Source: Litoribacter ruber (lineage in GTDB: Bacteria; Bacteroidota; Bacteroidia; Cytophagales; Cyclobacteriaceae). Taken from it: a DNA stretch of 38,234 nucleotides. The position numbers were made by a program, and so were the translations under genes. The stretch covers positions 1 to 38,234 of the forward strand of contig NZ_JAHBGI010000019.1 in the NCBI RefSeq assembly GCF_018500185.1, read 5' to 3'. The notes beneath the pieces were generated by a model. That model was not told where the DNA came from. It saw only the letters and a program-made list of their open reading frames with translations, and did no database searches. Shown piece by piece: positions 1-8,992 of this stretch. How positions within the stretch are numbered: position 1 is the stretch's first letter; each line of letters starts with the position of its first letter.

Positions 1-134
1 AATTTCATTTGCCCATCTTCAATGCGCCCAAATAGGTGTTCGCGCTGGTAGGTGCAGACGGTTAGGAAATAATAACCGGGATTGGCATAATCAAATCCCT
101 TTAATCTCGTGGACTTTCGCTGTTTTCGGTTCAT
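1..134 (-). CDS. REP-associated tyrosine transposase (RAYT), N-terminal part, runs off the window
   Basis: Reading the minus strand from an ATG at 134-132 gives 44 codons that remain open to the window edge. The product begins with a basic stretch (MNRKQRKSTRLKGFDY) followed by YANPGYYFLTVCTYQREHLF. That is the start typical of Y1 HUH transposases of the IS200-like/RAYT class, in which 'NPG-Y-F-[LV]-T-[IV]-C-T' forms the first beta strand. The HUH motif and catalytic tyrosine would lie outside the window, so activity cannot be judged. A palindrome with GTAG heads lies about 80 bp upstream (215-260), as expected for a RAYT next to its cognate REP. The family call rests only on the N-terminus, but the match is characteristic. 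Confidence 0.8.
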   Translation of the reverse strand, partial: MNRKQRKSTRLKGFDYANPGYYFLTVCTYQREHLFGRIEDGQMK

Positions 135-214
135 AAAAAAATAGCCGATGTGGTGAAAAATAGTTAGCAATACCTTGTATAAAAATAAGAATTATTGATG
201 ATAATAACGTGGTT

Positions 215-260
215 GGGGTGATGGTAGGGGCGAAAATTTTTCGCCCCCTACCATCACCCC
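215..260. repeat. REP-like palindrome beside the RAYT gene
   Basis: The left arm (215-236) and right arm (237-260) are inverted copies differing only by one extra T and one extra C. Inside them is a GTAGGGGCG head at 224-232 and its complement at 243-251. A GTAG head on a G/C-rich hairpin is the usual REP signature. It sits between the RAYT start and the end of the helicase remnant, whose stop codon (266-268) lies in a related GGGGTGATTGTAGGGG stretch. It could also act as a transcription terminator for the helicase remnant, although no T-run follows on that strand. Confidence 0.7.
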
Positions 261-265
261 TACAA

Positions 266-2086
266 TCACCCCAGCGCCAATTTAGCCGATGCATTCCACA
301 GGTAATGCGGCAGCGGTTCCGCCAGGGCCCACTGGATGTTCATGGGCTTGGAGCCGGTGGATTTTTGGAAATTGCCCTCGCCGATGAAGACGTAGCCCAT
401 GGTGTTGCCAAACTCGTCCTTCTTCTGCTCGCGGATAAACAGCAGGATGTGCTTACAGTCCTCCTGGTGCCGGATGTAGCTCAGGCCCTTGCCGGTGTCG
501 GGGCGGGCGGCGTTCTGCGACTGCCAGTGGAACAGGTCCTCACGGATGGCATAATCATTATACATCGTGGTGGGGGAGAAGTTCTCCTCGGATTTGATCA
601 GGTCGATAAACAGCAGCTCGGTGTTCAGCTCCTTGTTTTCTGCCACACCCTCCCGGTTGGAGGACTTACTGGCAAAGGTGCTCAGACCAAACCCCGCCAA
701 CATCTGGTCCCGGGTGTAGCGGGCATGCAGCTTCAGTGGCTGGACATAGGGCAGGTCGACTTCAATTTCCAGGAAGGAAACCCCTTCGCACAGGATTCCA
801 AGTACCTCAATGATTTCGGCCACCATCACCGGATTCCGGCCGATGGCCTGTATGCTTGCCTCCAGAGAAGGAAAACCTTCCTCACTTTGCCATACATCGT
901 AATGCAGCATCAGGCACATCTGCTGCTCCACGGGAGAGAGGTCTGCCAGTCGGACCCTGAATTCTTTCCGGGCGAGTTTGAGTATGAAATTGAAGTAGGA
1001 GGGGGCCGAGGTCGAGAGCCACTTTCGCAGGATGCAGCTGCTGATTGCCTTCTCATTTTCCTTTCCAAATGCCGCTTCCTTTCCGGCCTCCTGGCAGAGC
1101 CTTCTCCAAGAACCTTTTTTGTATATAACGGCCAATGGAATATGGGTGACTTCGGTGAAGTTTTTCAGTGTCAGCGGGAGATCATACTGATGCTCGAAGT
1201 TCTGGATTTTCTGGATGAGCTGGTTCCGGTTGGGGTTGGTGGCCAGCTGTATGTTGCGTAGGATGGTTTCCTTGGCCTTTTGTTCCAGGATGATGGAACA
1301 GCCCAGGGGCACATGGGGAAAATCATCCTGCACTTCCTTCTTGATGGAGGTACGGGTCTTGCCAATCATGGCGCGAAACCTTCCCTCAAAATCATATTCC
1401 GGGCGTACGTTGCCCACAAAGTCCAACACCGTGAGGCAGTCCTTTTCATCATGCAGCCTCAGTCCTCTCCCCAGCTGCTGCAAAAACACCGTCAAACTTT
1501 CCGTAGGCCGCAAAAACAATACGGTGTCAATCTCCGGAATATCCACGCCCTCATTGAAGATGTCGACCACGAAGAGGTAGTTGATGGCTTTGCTTGCCAG
1601 CCTTTCCCTTACGGCATCCCGGTTGCCGTTGTTTGATGAGCTTACCAGGTAATCTGCTTTCAAGCCGGCCAGTGTGAATTTCTCGGACATGTAGCGGGCA
1701 TGTTCTTGGGTGACGCAGAATCCCAGTGCCCGCACATCCGACATGTCCCGCAGGTATTTGTCGAGGTTGTGCAAAATATGACTGACCCTCTGGTCATTGC
1801 TGGTGTAGATTTTACTCAGCTCGCTCGCCACATATTTTCCCCTGGCCCAGGTGACGGCCGATAGATCCACCACATCAGTGATACCAAAGTAATGGAAAGG
1901 CGTCAGCAGTTTCTTATTCATGGCTTCGGGCAACCTAATTTCAGCCGCGATCCTTCCGCAGAAATCTTCCAAAATATCCGCCCCGTCCATCCTTTCGGGA
2001 GTAGCCGTAAGGCCTAAGAGCACCTTCGGGTTGAATCTGTTCAGGACCGGGTAACTGTCGGCGGAAGCTTTATAATTATGCCAATA
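266..2086 (-). pseudogene. 5'-truncated SF2 DNA helicase with DUF3427-like C-terminal region
   Basis: The frame is open from a stop at 2089-2087 down to 266. It begins inside a helicase: HNYKASADSYPVL, then LLGLTATPERMDG (motif III, S/TAT). The second RecA domain follows, with FNEGVDIPEIDTVLFLRPT (motif V) and FLQQLGRGLR (motif VI, QxxGRGxR). About 370 residues resembling the DUF3427 C-terminal region end in MGYVFIGEG. Full-length relatives carry a phospholipase-D-type nuclease domain, the Walker A motif and the complete DEXH box ahead of this point; all are missing. The sequence beyond 2087 shows no coding match. The best ORF start is an internal GTG at 2023, which would give a protein without motif I, so this is probably a non-functional remnant cut by an insertion or deletion. 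Confidence 0.8.
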
Positions 2087-2118
2087 CTAAAATAAACTTG
2101 GAGGAGAAAAGATATTTA

Positions 2119-2790
2119 TTATTGCTTTTTGCTATTATTTCTTGGTAAAAGGGACTGGGCTGAATTTTCACCTTTAGAGTAGTAAATAAGGTTTCTAAAA
2201 TTGTAACGTTTTGCTTTATAGGTAAAAAAAGTTTCCTCCTTAATTTCAATATTTTCCTGTAGGGATTTAATTACTGAATAAGCTGTTTTAAAACTGCACA
2301 AATAAATTTCTTGTGCCATGTGAAAAACGCCATCATGCTTATACTGTATTTTAGTAGAATGATTAGATAATTTGCAAGTAGCTTTATATTCAAATAATCC
2401 TATTTTCGTACAAAAAAAATAGTAAATAATTTCCCAGTCTGTACAGTTTGCATATTTACTTTTATTCAAAGATTTTTCCCTTCTTGCAACATTGTTTGTC
2501 GAGCCAATTTTCATCATCTTTCCATCAATTGTACCAGCGATGTATATATAACCACTTTCATTGAATCTTAGCATAAAAGTGATGTATGCTGTATTACAAA
2601 CAACGCAGTGCCCTTTCCTGTCCCTTATTCTGTGTTCTCCATTTTTGCAAGGGGTAGTATTGTAGGCAAAATAAGCACCCTCTTTCTTCATTTTCTTCCT
2701 TACTTCAATCACCGTTTTACCTTTTGCATTGAAAAAGTAAAATTTGGGCAGTTTGTGGTGTTTAATGAAATTTTCAGTAAAAGCATCCAT
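2119..2790 (-). CDS. GIY-YIG domain protein (T5orf172/MUG113-like)
   Basis: A 223-residue protein starting at ATG 2790. Residues 48-65 hold a possible metal-binding cluster (C48, H53, H61, C62, C65). From residue 80 the sequence GYIYIAG...MMKIGSTNNVARREKSLN matches the GIY-YIG fold as seen in the T5orf172/MUG113 branch: strand 'GYIYI', then 'KIG-T', then an arginine helix. A downstream glutamate (FEYKAT, near residue 134) could be the catalytic metal ligand. Such proteins are often phage- or defence-associated nucleases, but the target here is unknown. It is AT-rich and separated from the helicase remnant by only about 30 bp, so it may belong to the DNA that arrived at the junction near 2087. 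Confidence 0.6.
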   Translation of the reverse strand: MDAFTENFIKHHKLPKFYFFNAKGKTVIEVRKKMKKEGAYFAYNTTPCKNGEHRIRDRKGHCVVCNTAYITFMLRFNESGYIYIAGTIDGKMMKIGSTNNVARREKSLNKSKYANCTDWEIIYYFFCTKIGLFEYKATCKLSNHSTKIQYKHDGVFHMAQEIYLCSFKTAYSVIKSLQENIEIKEETFFTYKAKRYNFRNLIYYSKGENSAQSLLPRNNSKKQ

Positions 2791-3451
2791 ACGTATTTAC
2801 TGGTTTATCTTATTTTCACTTAATTTATTTAATTTGATAATATAAATCAATTGAAAGGGTTTATTTTTCAATAGCAGGAAAAAGTAAGCTAAGTATAACT
2901 AGTGACAATCTCACTTATCGTTTTAAATTACTGTGAAATGCCCTTGGGCTTTCTTTTCATATCAAGACTATCCAATCCTCAACAAATGAAAATTGTGGAG
3001 TTTATAAATATTACCTGCCAATCTTAAGAGAAAAACAGCCTATTACACTCGTTTGCGGAATTGGAAGTCCTTAATGCACTTTGAGCAACTTGGATCAGAC
3101 ACCATGAATATATTAAAACAGATTGTAAATTTTAAGCAACCAGTAGATACGCTTCCTTAAAGACTTGGTAATCCCTAGTAAAAGTATGAACCATGCGCTT
3201 TTTTTTTGGGATAACTAATTTGCGGGAAGCAACACAAGAATCTGGTATGCCTTTTTAGTGAACAAATATTAAACTCTTCCAGAAGATGGAATTGGGAGAT
3301 TATTGCATTTAAGGGGTTCATTTTGAATTAATTTACATTGTACTCTTACTTAATGTGGCGCTAGGGTATAACTTGTATGCATTATCACAACCGATGGGAA
3401 GAAGTCAAGTTGGCTTCAAATTGTATGACAATGGGTGTTGACTTATACAAT

Positions 3452-3471
3452 AAGCGGTTATATAACTGCTT
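3452..3471. repeat. 20-bp near-perfect palindrome
   Basis: AAGCGGTTATATAACTGCTT reads the same on both strands except for one mismatched pair. It lies in otherwise unstructured intergenic DNA. It could be a protein-binding site, a recombination-site remnant or chance; nothing nearby decides. Confidence 0.35.
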
Positions 3472-3570
3472 AGCATGTGTAGACGTTCGATAGTTTTTTC
3501 ATACTTTTCTGCAGTTTTAACTCCGTTTTATCCGCCACCCACCCAGTATACATTTATCCAATATCCATAA

Positions 3571-3590
3571 AATGCCGCGATTGCGGTATT
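3571..3590. promoter_or_regulatory. Palindrome family member A upstream of the 3661 gene
   Basis: AATGCCGCGATTGCGGTATT is an imperfect 20-bp palindrome ending 70 bp before the start of the next plus-strand gene. It resembles the three copies at 14250, 21398 and 21960 in its GGTATT end and overall layout. Its role (operator, promoter-associated hairpin or small mobile repeat) is not known. Confidence 0.4.
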
Positions 3591-3660
3591 GTGAGGGTAA
3601 AAGGAAAAATGTATTTTTACTGATGAAAACCATGATTCAATTAATTTAATAAAAAAAGAT

Positions 3661-4113
3661 ATGGCAGGTTCAAATGATAATATTGAAAAAGCATTTGGGT
3701 ATTCATTAGGGAATAATTTTGAAGAGAATTCTAATTTTGATTCAGAAATAGAAAGAGAAGCAATGAATGAAGCTGAAAAATTACATACCTATATTTCCAC
3801 AAAAAATTTAAAAAGAACAGGGCATAGAACATTGTCTGTTCAAGGTAACCATGGAAATGTCTTTAAATTTCAAGCTACCTCTGTAAAGTTTATAATGGAT
3901 AATGGAGAATTTTGTGAGGCAGAATTTTCAGTTCCAATAGGTTTTAAGGGGGCCATTAGACTTTGGGCAGAAGACTTAAGAGGAAAAAGAGTTTGGTCAA
4001 CTATGAGAAAAATTGAAGAATATGATTGTAATCCTCAAATGCTTTTTGACTTTTTAGGTAAATATTCGCACAGGTTTACCGCGGAAGAAATGGATGACTC
4101 TTTACCTTTCTGA
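3661..4113 (+). CDS. Unknown protein with an SSB-like acidic C-terminal tip
   Basis: A 150-residue protein that I do not recognise. Residues 1-50 are polar and acidic. The middle (about 55-125) alternates beta-like segments (FKFQATSVKFIMDNGEFCEAEFSVP) and could be a small beta-barrel. The last residues, EEMDDSLPF, resemble the acidic tip ending in DDxxPF by which bacterial SSB proteins recruit partners, and the overall length is also SSB-like. The usual SSB N-terminal OB-fold sequence is not evident. The gene is AT-rich, preceded by palindrome A and followed by about 350 bp without genes before vsr, so it seems to be transcribed on its own. It could be an SSB-like or SSB-mimicking protein of a mobile or defence module, but that is inference from the tail alone. 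Confidence 0.6.
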   Translation: MAGSNDNIEKAFGYSLGNNFEENSNFDSEIEREAMNEAEKLHTYISTKNLKRTGHRTLSVQGNHGNVFKFQATSVKFIMDNGEFCEAEFSVPIGFKGAIRLWAEDLRGKRVWSTMRKIEEYDCNPQMLFDFLGKYSHRFTAEEMDDSLPF

Positions 4114-4464
4114 AAAATAAGATTTTAGTATCTAAAATAGCCTTAATAGTCTCTTTTGTGGGAGCCGTAAAACTTTTAAGAGAAATATGGTGGATCTAAA
4201 TAGTGGGGCTCAACAAGAATCTTTGGAATTAAGGACAAGGGAAAAAGGTTGTGAACGGGCTTCTGGACGTTAATTTTTTTCTAAATCGGGACCTCAAAGA
4301 TTGTTTGGGAGAACGAGGAAATCTTTGTAGATTAAATGGTGTTTCATTTAGTTGTGAAATCTTATAGACTCCTAATTAAGGGGGGGCAATAAGTATCGAA
4401 CCGGATTTTCAGACTGATATGATTACCTAAGTTCAGTAAAGTAAATGCATTTTATTTGATCATA
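4114..4464. other. Intergenic stretch with nothing recognised
   Basis: About 350 bp between the unknown gene and vsr. I see no ORF of note, no strong hairpin with a T-run and no repeat copy. Confidence 0.4.
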
Positions 4465-4872
4465 ATGCGGTCATACAATATGTCGCGGATCAAAGGCAGT
4501 GGTACCAAGCCGGAGAAAATGTTGAAAAAGGCTTTATGGGATGCAGGGGTTAGGTATAGGAGCAACAAAAGGAAGCTGCCTGGCAAACCTGATATAGCAT
4601 TCATAAAATATAAACTGGTCGTTTTTGTGGATGGGAGTTTTTGGCATGGTCACGATTGGGAACACAGACAACAAGCCATTAAATCCAATCGGGATTTCTG
4701 GATTCCCAAGATCGAAAGAAACATGCAGCGGGATAGGGAAATCAATGCCTTTTATCTAGCTAATGGATGGACTATAATTCGTTTTTGGGATTTTGAAGTG
4801 AAGAAAGACCTTGGAATCTGTGTTCGAAAAATTATTGATTTTTTGATTCGTGAAAAGAGCCTAATAAATTGA
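4465..4872 (+). CDS. vsr: Very short patch repair (Vsr) endonuclease
   Basis: The product nicks DNA 5' of a T:G mismatch created when a methylated cytosine deaminates, which starts short-patch repair back to C. From ATG 4465 it is 135 residues, the usual Vsr length. It starts MRSYNMSRIKGSGTKPEKML, the family's mismatch-recognition helix region, followed by KLPGKPDIAF (catalytic Asp) and VVFVDGSFWHGHDW (active-site strand with His residues). NGWTIIRFWDFEV closes the fold. The C-rich zinc site of the E. coli enzyme is not evident. A TTG three codons upstream is the alternative start, but the ATG fits the family better. It lies 5' of an EcoRII/Dcm-like methyltransferase gene, the expected partner, because m5C at CCWGG generates exactly the mismatch Vsr repairs. 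Confidence 0.92.
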   Translation: MRSYNMSRIKGSGTKPEKMLKKALWDAGVRYRSNKRKLPGKPDIAFIKYKLVVFVDGSFWHGHDWEHRQQAIKSNRDFWIPKIERNMQRDREINAFYLANGWTIIRFWDFEVKKDLGICVRKIIDFLIREKSLIN

Positions 4873-4963
4873 TTTAAAGTGTTTTGTGTGTTATTTTTAT
4901 GATGTTAAAAATTGACAATCCAGAACAATACTTTTTTAAAATCTTTTACTTCACACTTATATC

Positions 4964-5206
4964 ATGGAACAAACCTCCCAACCCAAACATTACCGATTCT
5001 ATATCGACCTACCAAAAGATATCTTAGTCGATGAGGTCAACAAACTTTCCAGAGAAGAGCTGATTGATTGGCTCAGCTGGAATGATCCCAATGGGGTTTA
5101 TAATGATGAGGATTCCATGGATGAATTTGGGAATGTCATGTCGCTAGAAGAGGGGAGGGAGATTATGGTAAGGCAGATTTCTGAAGGGCAGGGCTTTTAT
5201 CTCTAA
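4964..5206 (+). CDS. Small acidic protein of unknown function between vsr and the methyltransferase
   Basis: An 80-residue protein, MEQTSQPKHYRFYIDLP onward, rich in Asp and Glu (YNDEDSMDEFGN, SLEEGREIM). It has no signal peptide, membrane segment, zinc cluster or clear helix-turn-helix. I do not recognise the family. It is in the same direction as its neighbours, 91 bp after vsr and about 300 bp before the methyltransferase. Codon use and length look coding. Its place inside a restriction-modification locus suggests an accessory role, for example as an inhibitor or regulator, but the sequence does not show this. Confidence 0.6.
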   Translation: MEQTSQPKHYRFYIDLPKDILVDEVNKLSREELIDWLSWNDPNGVYNDEDSMDEFGNVMSLEEGREIMVRQISEGQGFYL

Positions 5207-5461
5207 GGGTAGAAAGTCTATTATGATTTTTATTTTTCCTTTCCTAATTCGAGTGACCTAAACAAAGTATAGGAGCCAAACAAGAAAAGGATATTCCGAT
5301 TTTATTTTTTCATAGTGTTAGAAGTTTTTTGTGCTGGTAATCAATATGTAATGGGTGATTGTCGTACTAGTGAGTTTTATCGTCTACTACATAAATTTAA
5401 TTTGCGACACCAAGTGTCTCAATACGATTAAAATAATGCAGCTCTCTTTCCCCAATTTTTC

Positions 5462-5469
5462 TATCTTTG
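5462..5469 (+). promoter_or_regulatory. Possible Bacteroidota -7 promoter element for the methyltransferase
   Basis: TATCTTTG fits the TAnnTTTG -7 consensus of the Bacteroidota housekeeping sigma factor. It ends 36 bp before ATG 5506. No convincing TTG -33 box was found at the right spacing. If it is used, transcription would start after the upstream in-frame TTG at 5467, which supports the ATG at 5506 as the real start. Confidence 0.4.
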
Positions 5470-5505
5470 GAAATCCATTTTGTTATTGACGTTAAGCACT
5501 CTAGA

Positions 5506-6717
5506 ATGCCCAATTACTCTGACCTTAAGAAGAACCTGAACATTGATGTGAAGAAGCCGGAGCAATCCGAACTGGCTCATCTGACCCACTTCCTACATAC
5601 TATAGGCAATGGGGCTGCTCACCATTTTGAGGAAGGGGCGAAGGAGTATGTTGCAAAGCTCAATGAAGACATTGGCTTAGTTGAGGAACCTTGGTACCAA
5701 GGATACCTTCCTATCCAATGGGATGTCCCATTTCCTCCCCCGAAAGATCCCAAATTTAAATTCATTGACCTGTTCGCAGGAATCGGAGGCTTTAGATTGG
5801 CATTCCAGAACCTAGGGGGCAAATGTGTCTTTACCAGTGAGTGGAACCATTATGCCCAGAAAACCTATGAAGCGAATTTCGGGGAGGTGCCGTTTGGGGA
5901 TATTACCAGAATCGATGAAAAGGAAATCCCTGATCACGAAATTTTGGTTGCAGGATTTCCTTGTCAGCCCTTTTCCATTGCAGGTGTGTCAAAAAAGAAC
6001 GCGTTAGGTAAAAAGCATGGTTTCTTGGATGAAACTCAAGGCACTTTGTTTTTTGATGTAGCCAGAATTTTGAAAGAGAAAAGACCAAAGGCTTTTCTCT
6101 TGGAAAATGTGAAAAACTTGGTTTCGCATGATAAAGGCAAAACTTTTAAAGTCATTACTCATGCTCTGAAGGAGCTTGGGTACAACATACATTTCCGTGT
6201 TTTGGATGGGAAATATTACGTTCCTCAGCATCGGGAGCGTATCGTAATTGTCGGATTCAATAACAACGTTTTTCATGGCAAGGAAGACTTCAACTTTCCC
6301 GAAATGCCGGACAATCCTCCTATGGTAATTGAGGAAATCCTCGAAGAAGAAGTCTTGGCAAAATATACTCTGTCGGAAAAACTGTGGGACTACCTTCAGA
6401 AATATGCCCAAAAACATAAAGCCAAAGGTAATGGGTTCGGGTTTGGATTAGTGAATTTTGACGGAATTTCAAGAACACTTAGTGCTAGATATTATAAGGA
6501 TGGTTCCGAAATCCTTATTCCACAAGAAGGAAAGAACCCTAGGAGGCTTACACCTAAAGAATGTGCCTTACTTCAAGGTTTCCCACCGAATTTTAGGATT
6601 CCGGTTTCAGATACTCAAGCGTACAAGCAATTTGGAAATTCAGTAGTAACAACTTTGATGCAGGATGTGGGGAAGCAAATCGTAAAGGTTTTAGATTCCC
6701 AATCTGCACATGAGTAA
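5506..6717 (+). CDS. DNA (cytosine-5-)-methyltransferase, EcoRII/Dcm-like
   Basis: The product transfers a methyl group from S-adenosylmethionine to C5 of cytosine. From ATG 5506 it is 403 residues with all the classical motifs: [17 protein letters not shown] (near 85-100), [10 protein letters not shown] with catalytic Cys153, [10 protein letters not shown] (E200), [15 protein letters not shown] (241-251) and X KQFGNSVV near the end. The stretch [14 protein letters not shown] followed by [16 protein letters not shown] is almost the same as the target-recognition part of E. coli Dcm and M.EcoRII, so the target is probably CCWGG (inferred). The restriction gene overlaps its last 8 bp, and vsr lies upstream; this methylase protects against that enzyme and supplies the m5C that Vsr policing requires. 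The longer reading from TTG 5467 is less likely. Confidence 0.95.
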   Translation: MPNYSDLKKNLNIDVKKPEQSELAHLTHFLHTIGNGAAHHFEEGAKEYVAKLNEDIGLVEEPWYQGYLPIQWDVPFPPPKDPKFKFIDLFAGIGGFRLAFQNLGGKCVFTSEWNHYAQKTYEANFGEVPFGDITRIDEKEIPDHEILVAGFPCQPFSIAGVSKKNALGKKHGFLDETQGTLFFDVARILKEKRPKAFLLENVKNLVSHDKGKTFKVITHALKELGYNIHFRVLDGKYYVPQHRERIVIVGFNNNVFHGKEDFNFPEMPDNPPMVIEEILEEEVLAKYTLSEKLWDYLQKYAQKHKAKGNGFGFGLVNFDGISRTLSARYYKDGSEILIPQEGKNPRRLTPKECALLQGFPPNFRIPVSDTQAYKQFGNSVVTTLMQDVGKQIVKVLDSQSAHE

Positions 6718-7924
6718 TCCGCTATCCAAATATTTTGTGGCTGCGGGAGCTAAAAGGCTCCGCCAAGTTGAGATTAATCCTAAGAAATCGAATCAACATG
6801 AGTTTAATGGCGTAAGGGGATTTAGGGAAATTTTCGGTACAGAAAAAGCGACTTTTCAAACAAAATTTCTTTATCTGGCTGATGAAGAAGATGAGCAGTT
6901 GGTGGAAGATGTTAATATGACGTGGTATGATTCACGAAAGGATGACGAAACCAGAAGTCCAGAATTTCGATTCTACTACACTGCAAACTCGGTAATTAAA
7001 AAAGCCCAAGAGTCTGACTTAGTCATTATTTCACAATCGACAGATGATACCCTTTTGGTGGTGGTGTGTCCTAACGGCTCTACACATGAAAGCCAGCTTT
7101 TATGGTTGTTTGGTCTTGAGGAATCTGAAAAAAGGTTTGTAGTCAAAGAATATAAAGATCAAAAAGGGGATTTGGGTTTTGCTGGAAAACTTATTATTTC
7201 CAGCCTAGGACTCGAGGTAGAGGAGGATGAGCCTGATTATTTGGAGGAGATGTTGAAATTATTTGGCTCAATATTACCTACTACAGCTATTTTTTCCGAG
7301 TATGCACGTAGAACTTATAGAGAGAAAGTATCCCCTCTAGAAGCGCCGGATGAAACCTTAATGGCTTGGCTGGAATGGGAGGAGATCTTGTTCAAAACAT
7401 TCGAAAGGTATCTGGTAGCCCAAAAATTAGGTGAAGGATTTGGTAAGGATGGTCTTGATGTTGACGATTTTATCAAATTCTCCCTCAGTGTACAAAACCG
7501 GAGAAAATCCCGGGCGGGATATGCTTTTGAAAACCATTTGGCTGTCATTTTTGATGAGCATGGCCTAAAATATTCCAGAGGAGTCAAAACCGACCGAAAT
7601 AATAAACCTGACTTCCTGTTTCCAGGAATAGAGGAGTATTTAAATGCCGGATTTTCATCTGAACTGCTCACAATGCTTGGGTTGAAGACAACTGCAAAAG
7701 ACAGATGGAGACAGGTATTGCCTGAGGCAGACCGAATTGACAAAAAGCACCTCATTACCTTAGAGCCTGCCATCAGTAAGAACCAGACTGAGGAGATGAG
7801 GATAAAACATGTTCAATTGGTTATTCCAAAGCCTATTCTATTTACATATTCAGAAGCTCAGCAAGAGGAAATAATTGTGTTGGAGGAGTTTTTGGAAATT
7901 GTAAGTGGTCGCCAAGTGCTTTAA
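6710..7924 (+). CDS. EcoRII-like type IIE restriction endonuclease
   Basis: 404 residues, the same length as EcoRII. The N-terminal part (about 1-170; [20 protein letters not shown]) fits the effector-DNA-binding domain that must hold a second site for activation. The C-terminal part carries the PD-(D/E)xK-like core: [19 protein letters not shown] with D301, and [13 protein letters not shown] with K326 and R332. These are offset by two from the catalytic D299, K324 and R330 known for EcoRII. It would cleave unmethylated CCWGG, probably only when two or more sites are available (family knowledge). The start ATG overlaps the methyltransferase stop by 8 bp, so the two are translationally coupled. 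It faces the end of the minus-strand SNF2/GHKL operon across a 71-bp gap. Confidence 0.93.
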   Translation: MSNPLSKYFVAAGAKRLRQVEINPKKSNQHEFNGVRGFREIFGTEKATFQTKFLYLADEEDEQLVEDVNMTWYDSRKDDETRSPEFRFYYTANSVIKKAQESDLVIISQSTDDTLLVVVCPNGSTHESQLLWLFGLEESEKRFVVKEYKDQKGDLGFAGKLIISSLGLEVEEDEPDYLEEMLKLFGSILPTTAIFSEYARRTYREKVSPLEAPDETLMAWLEWEEILFKTFERYLVAQKLGEGFGKDGLDVDDFIKFSLSVQNRRKSRAGYAFENHLAVIFDEHGLKYSRGVKTDRNNKPDFLFPGIEEYLNAGFSSELLTMLGLKTTAKDRWRQVLPEADRIDKKHLITLEPAISKNQTEEMRIKHVQLVIPKPILFTYSEAQQEEIIVLEEFLEIVSGRQVL

Positions 7925-7995
7925 ATGATTTTATAAAAACTTTAGCTTTTCTTACTTGTCCTTCTGATTTTATAAGTCTTTGATTATTGCTTATA

Positions 7996-8991
7996 TTATT
8001 TACTTAAAGATCCCATAAATTCTTCTGCTTTAATCCTTAATTTTCGAGATAGGTCATTTCTAAGATTTTCAATGATTAGTCTTTCAGTATCTCTAATTGT
8101 TTCATTCTCAATTTCTGCAAGAGAACTTATAAACTCTCTAATAATCTCTTCGGAATTATAACTATTTGATTTTAAGAGATGGATAAAAGGATGGTGTTTA
8201 TTAATAATGTATGCAGACTTAGCATTCGAATAACGTGGCTCCCAAATACTTCCATCGCTTATCCTTCCGTATATTGGCTCTGGTTCATTAAGAGCATGTC
8301 CAGCATCATCCTGAATAATTTTTAAACCCGCTGCGCTTGAATAATTACCCCGTGCTGTTGAGGATCCAGAATGTCTGATTATAAATTCAAGCAATTTATT
8401 GAAAATTCCTGAAAATGCATCAGCAAAACCCATCCTGTAGATTTTGAGAACATCAGCTACAACATTAGAGTACATATCCCAATTACTAAGTCCTATTGAT
8501 TCTAATAACTCAGGATTGTATCTAGTGATTATCTCCCTCATTTGCTTTGGCAGATATAATCTTTTATATTTTTTCCCCTCATGACATATAGCTTCCAAAA
8601 ATCTTTCTGGCTCTGGATTGTATCCACTCAACATAAGAATATCGGCCATTTCTCCCATCATACGTCGAATGTCGGTATCCTTAAGACCTTCAATGAAATG
8701 ATTTCTCAGGGAAGTTTCCTTTACCCGGTTTGATTTCGTTGGCTGCGTCTCCATCTCAGTACGATAGGCTTTTCCGGTACTTTTCAGCATATGCATATAA
8801 AGATATGCTGCTCCTATGTGATCTATATATTTGGCAAATAGTTCACCCCTAAAATCAAATATATTGTATATAAGATCTACAGGCATAGGTATTGTTTTTT
8901 TCCAAAAAATAAGCTCTTCTTGACGGGTATCTGGAAGTTCTGCAAGAAGGTATTTTTTAAAATCGTATTTATTTAGAGTATAAATTGTCAT
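7996..8991 (-). CDS. Unknown protein sharing a C-terminal module with the GHKL ATPase two genes upstream
   Basis: A 331-residue, mostly helical protein and the last gene of the five-gene operon, starting 1 bp after the HNH gene ends. No catalytic motif was recognised in residues 1-230. From about residue 230 it reads DGSIWEPRYSNAKSAYIINK followed by HHPFIHLL. The GHKL protein has DGVLWMPGLADGNKHAVFIN followed by ESHEFYKKF in its own C-terminal part. Both then show a helix with SLAEIE or SLAEAE and finish with LSRKLRIKAEE or VSRSLRSLAEE. The shared pattern suggests a common dimerisation or partner-binding module, so this may be an ATPase-less companion of the GHKL subunit (inference from by-eye alignment). 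No membrane segment is visible. Confidence 0.8.
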   Translation of the reverse strand: MTIYTLNKYDFKKYLLAELPDTRQEELIFWKKTIPMPVDLIYNIFDFRGELFAKYIDHIGAAYLYMHMLKSTGKAYRTEMETQPTKSNRVKETSLRNHFIEGLKDTDIRRMMGEMADILMLSGYNPEPERFLEAICHEGKKYKRLYLPKQMREIITRYNPELLESIGLSNWDMYSNVVADVLKIYRMGFADAFSGIFNKLLEFIIRHSGSSTARGNYSSAAGLKIIQDDAGHALNEPEPIYGRISDGSIWEPRYSNAKSAYIINKHHPFIHLLKSNSYNSEEIIREFISSLAEIENETIRDTERLIIENLRNDLSRKLRIKAEEFMGSLSK

Positions 8992-8992
8992 C

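Larger units (their letters stand above)
2791..3660. other. AT-rich intergenic stretch with no recognised gene
   Basis: About 870 bp without a convincing ORF on either strand. It has scattered stops in all frames and resembles decayed or foreign DNA. The only structured elements seen are palindromes at 3452-3471 and 3571-3590, described separately. Confidence 0.5.

Noticed and set aside
209-1636. Plus-strand ORFs of up to 350 codons
   Set aside because: They are antisense to the helicase remnant, whose minus-strand frame contains helicase motifs; the plus frames have no recognisable domain.
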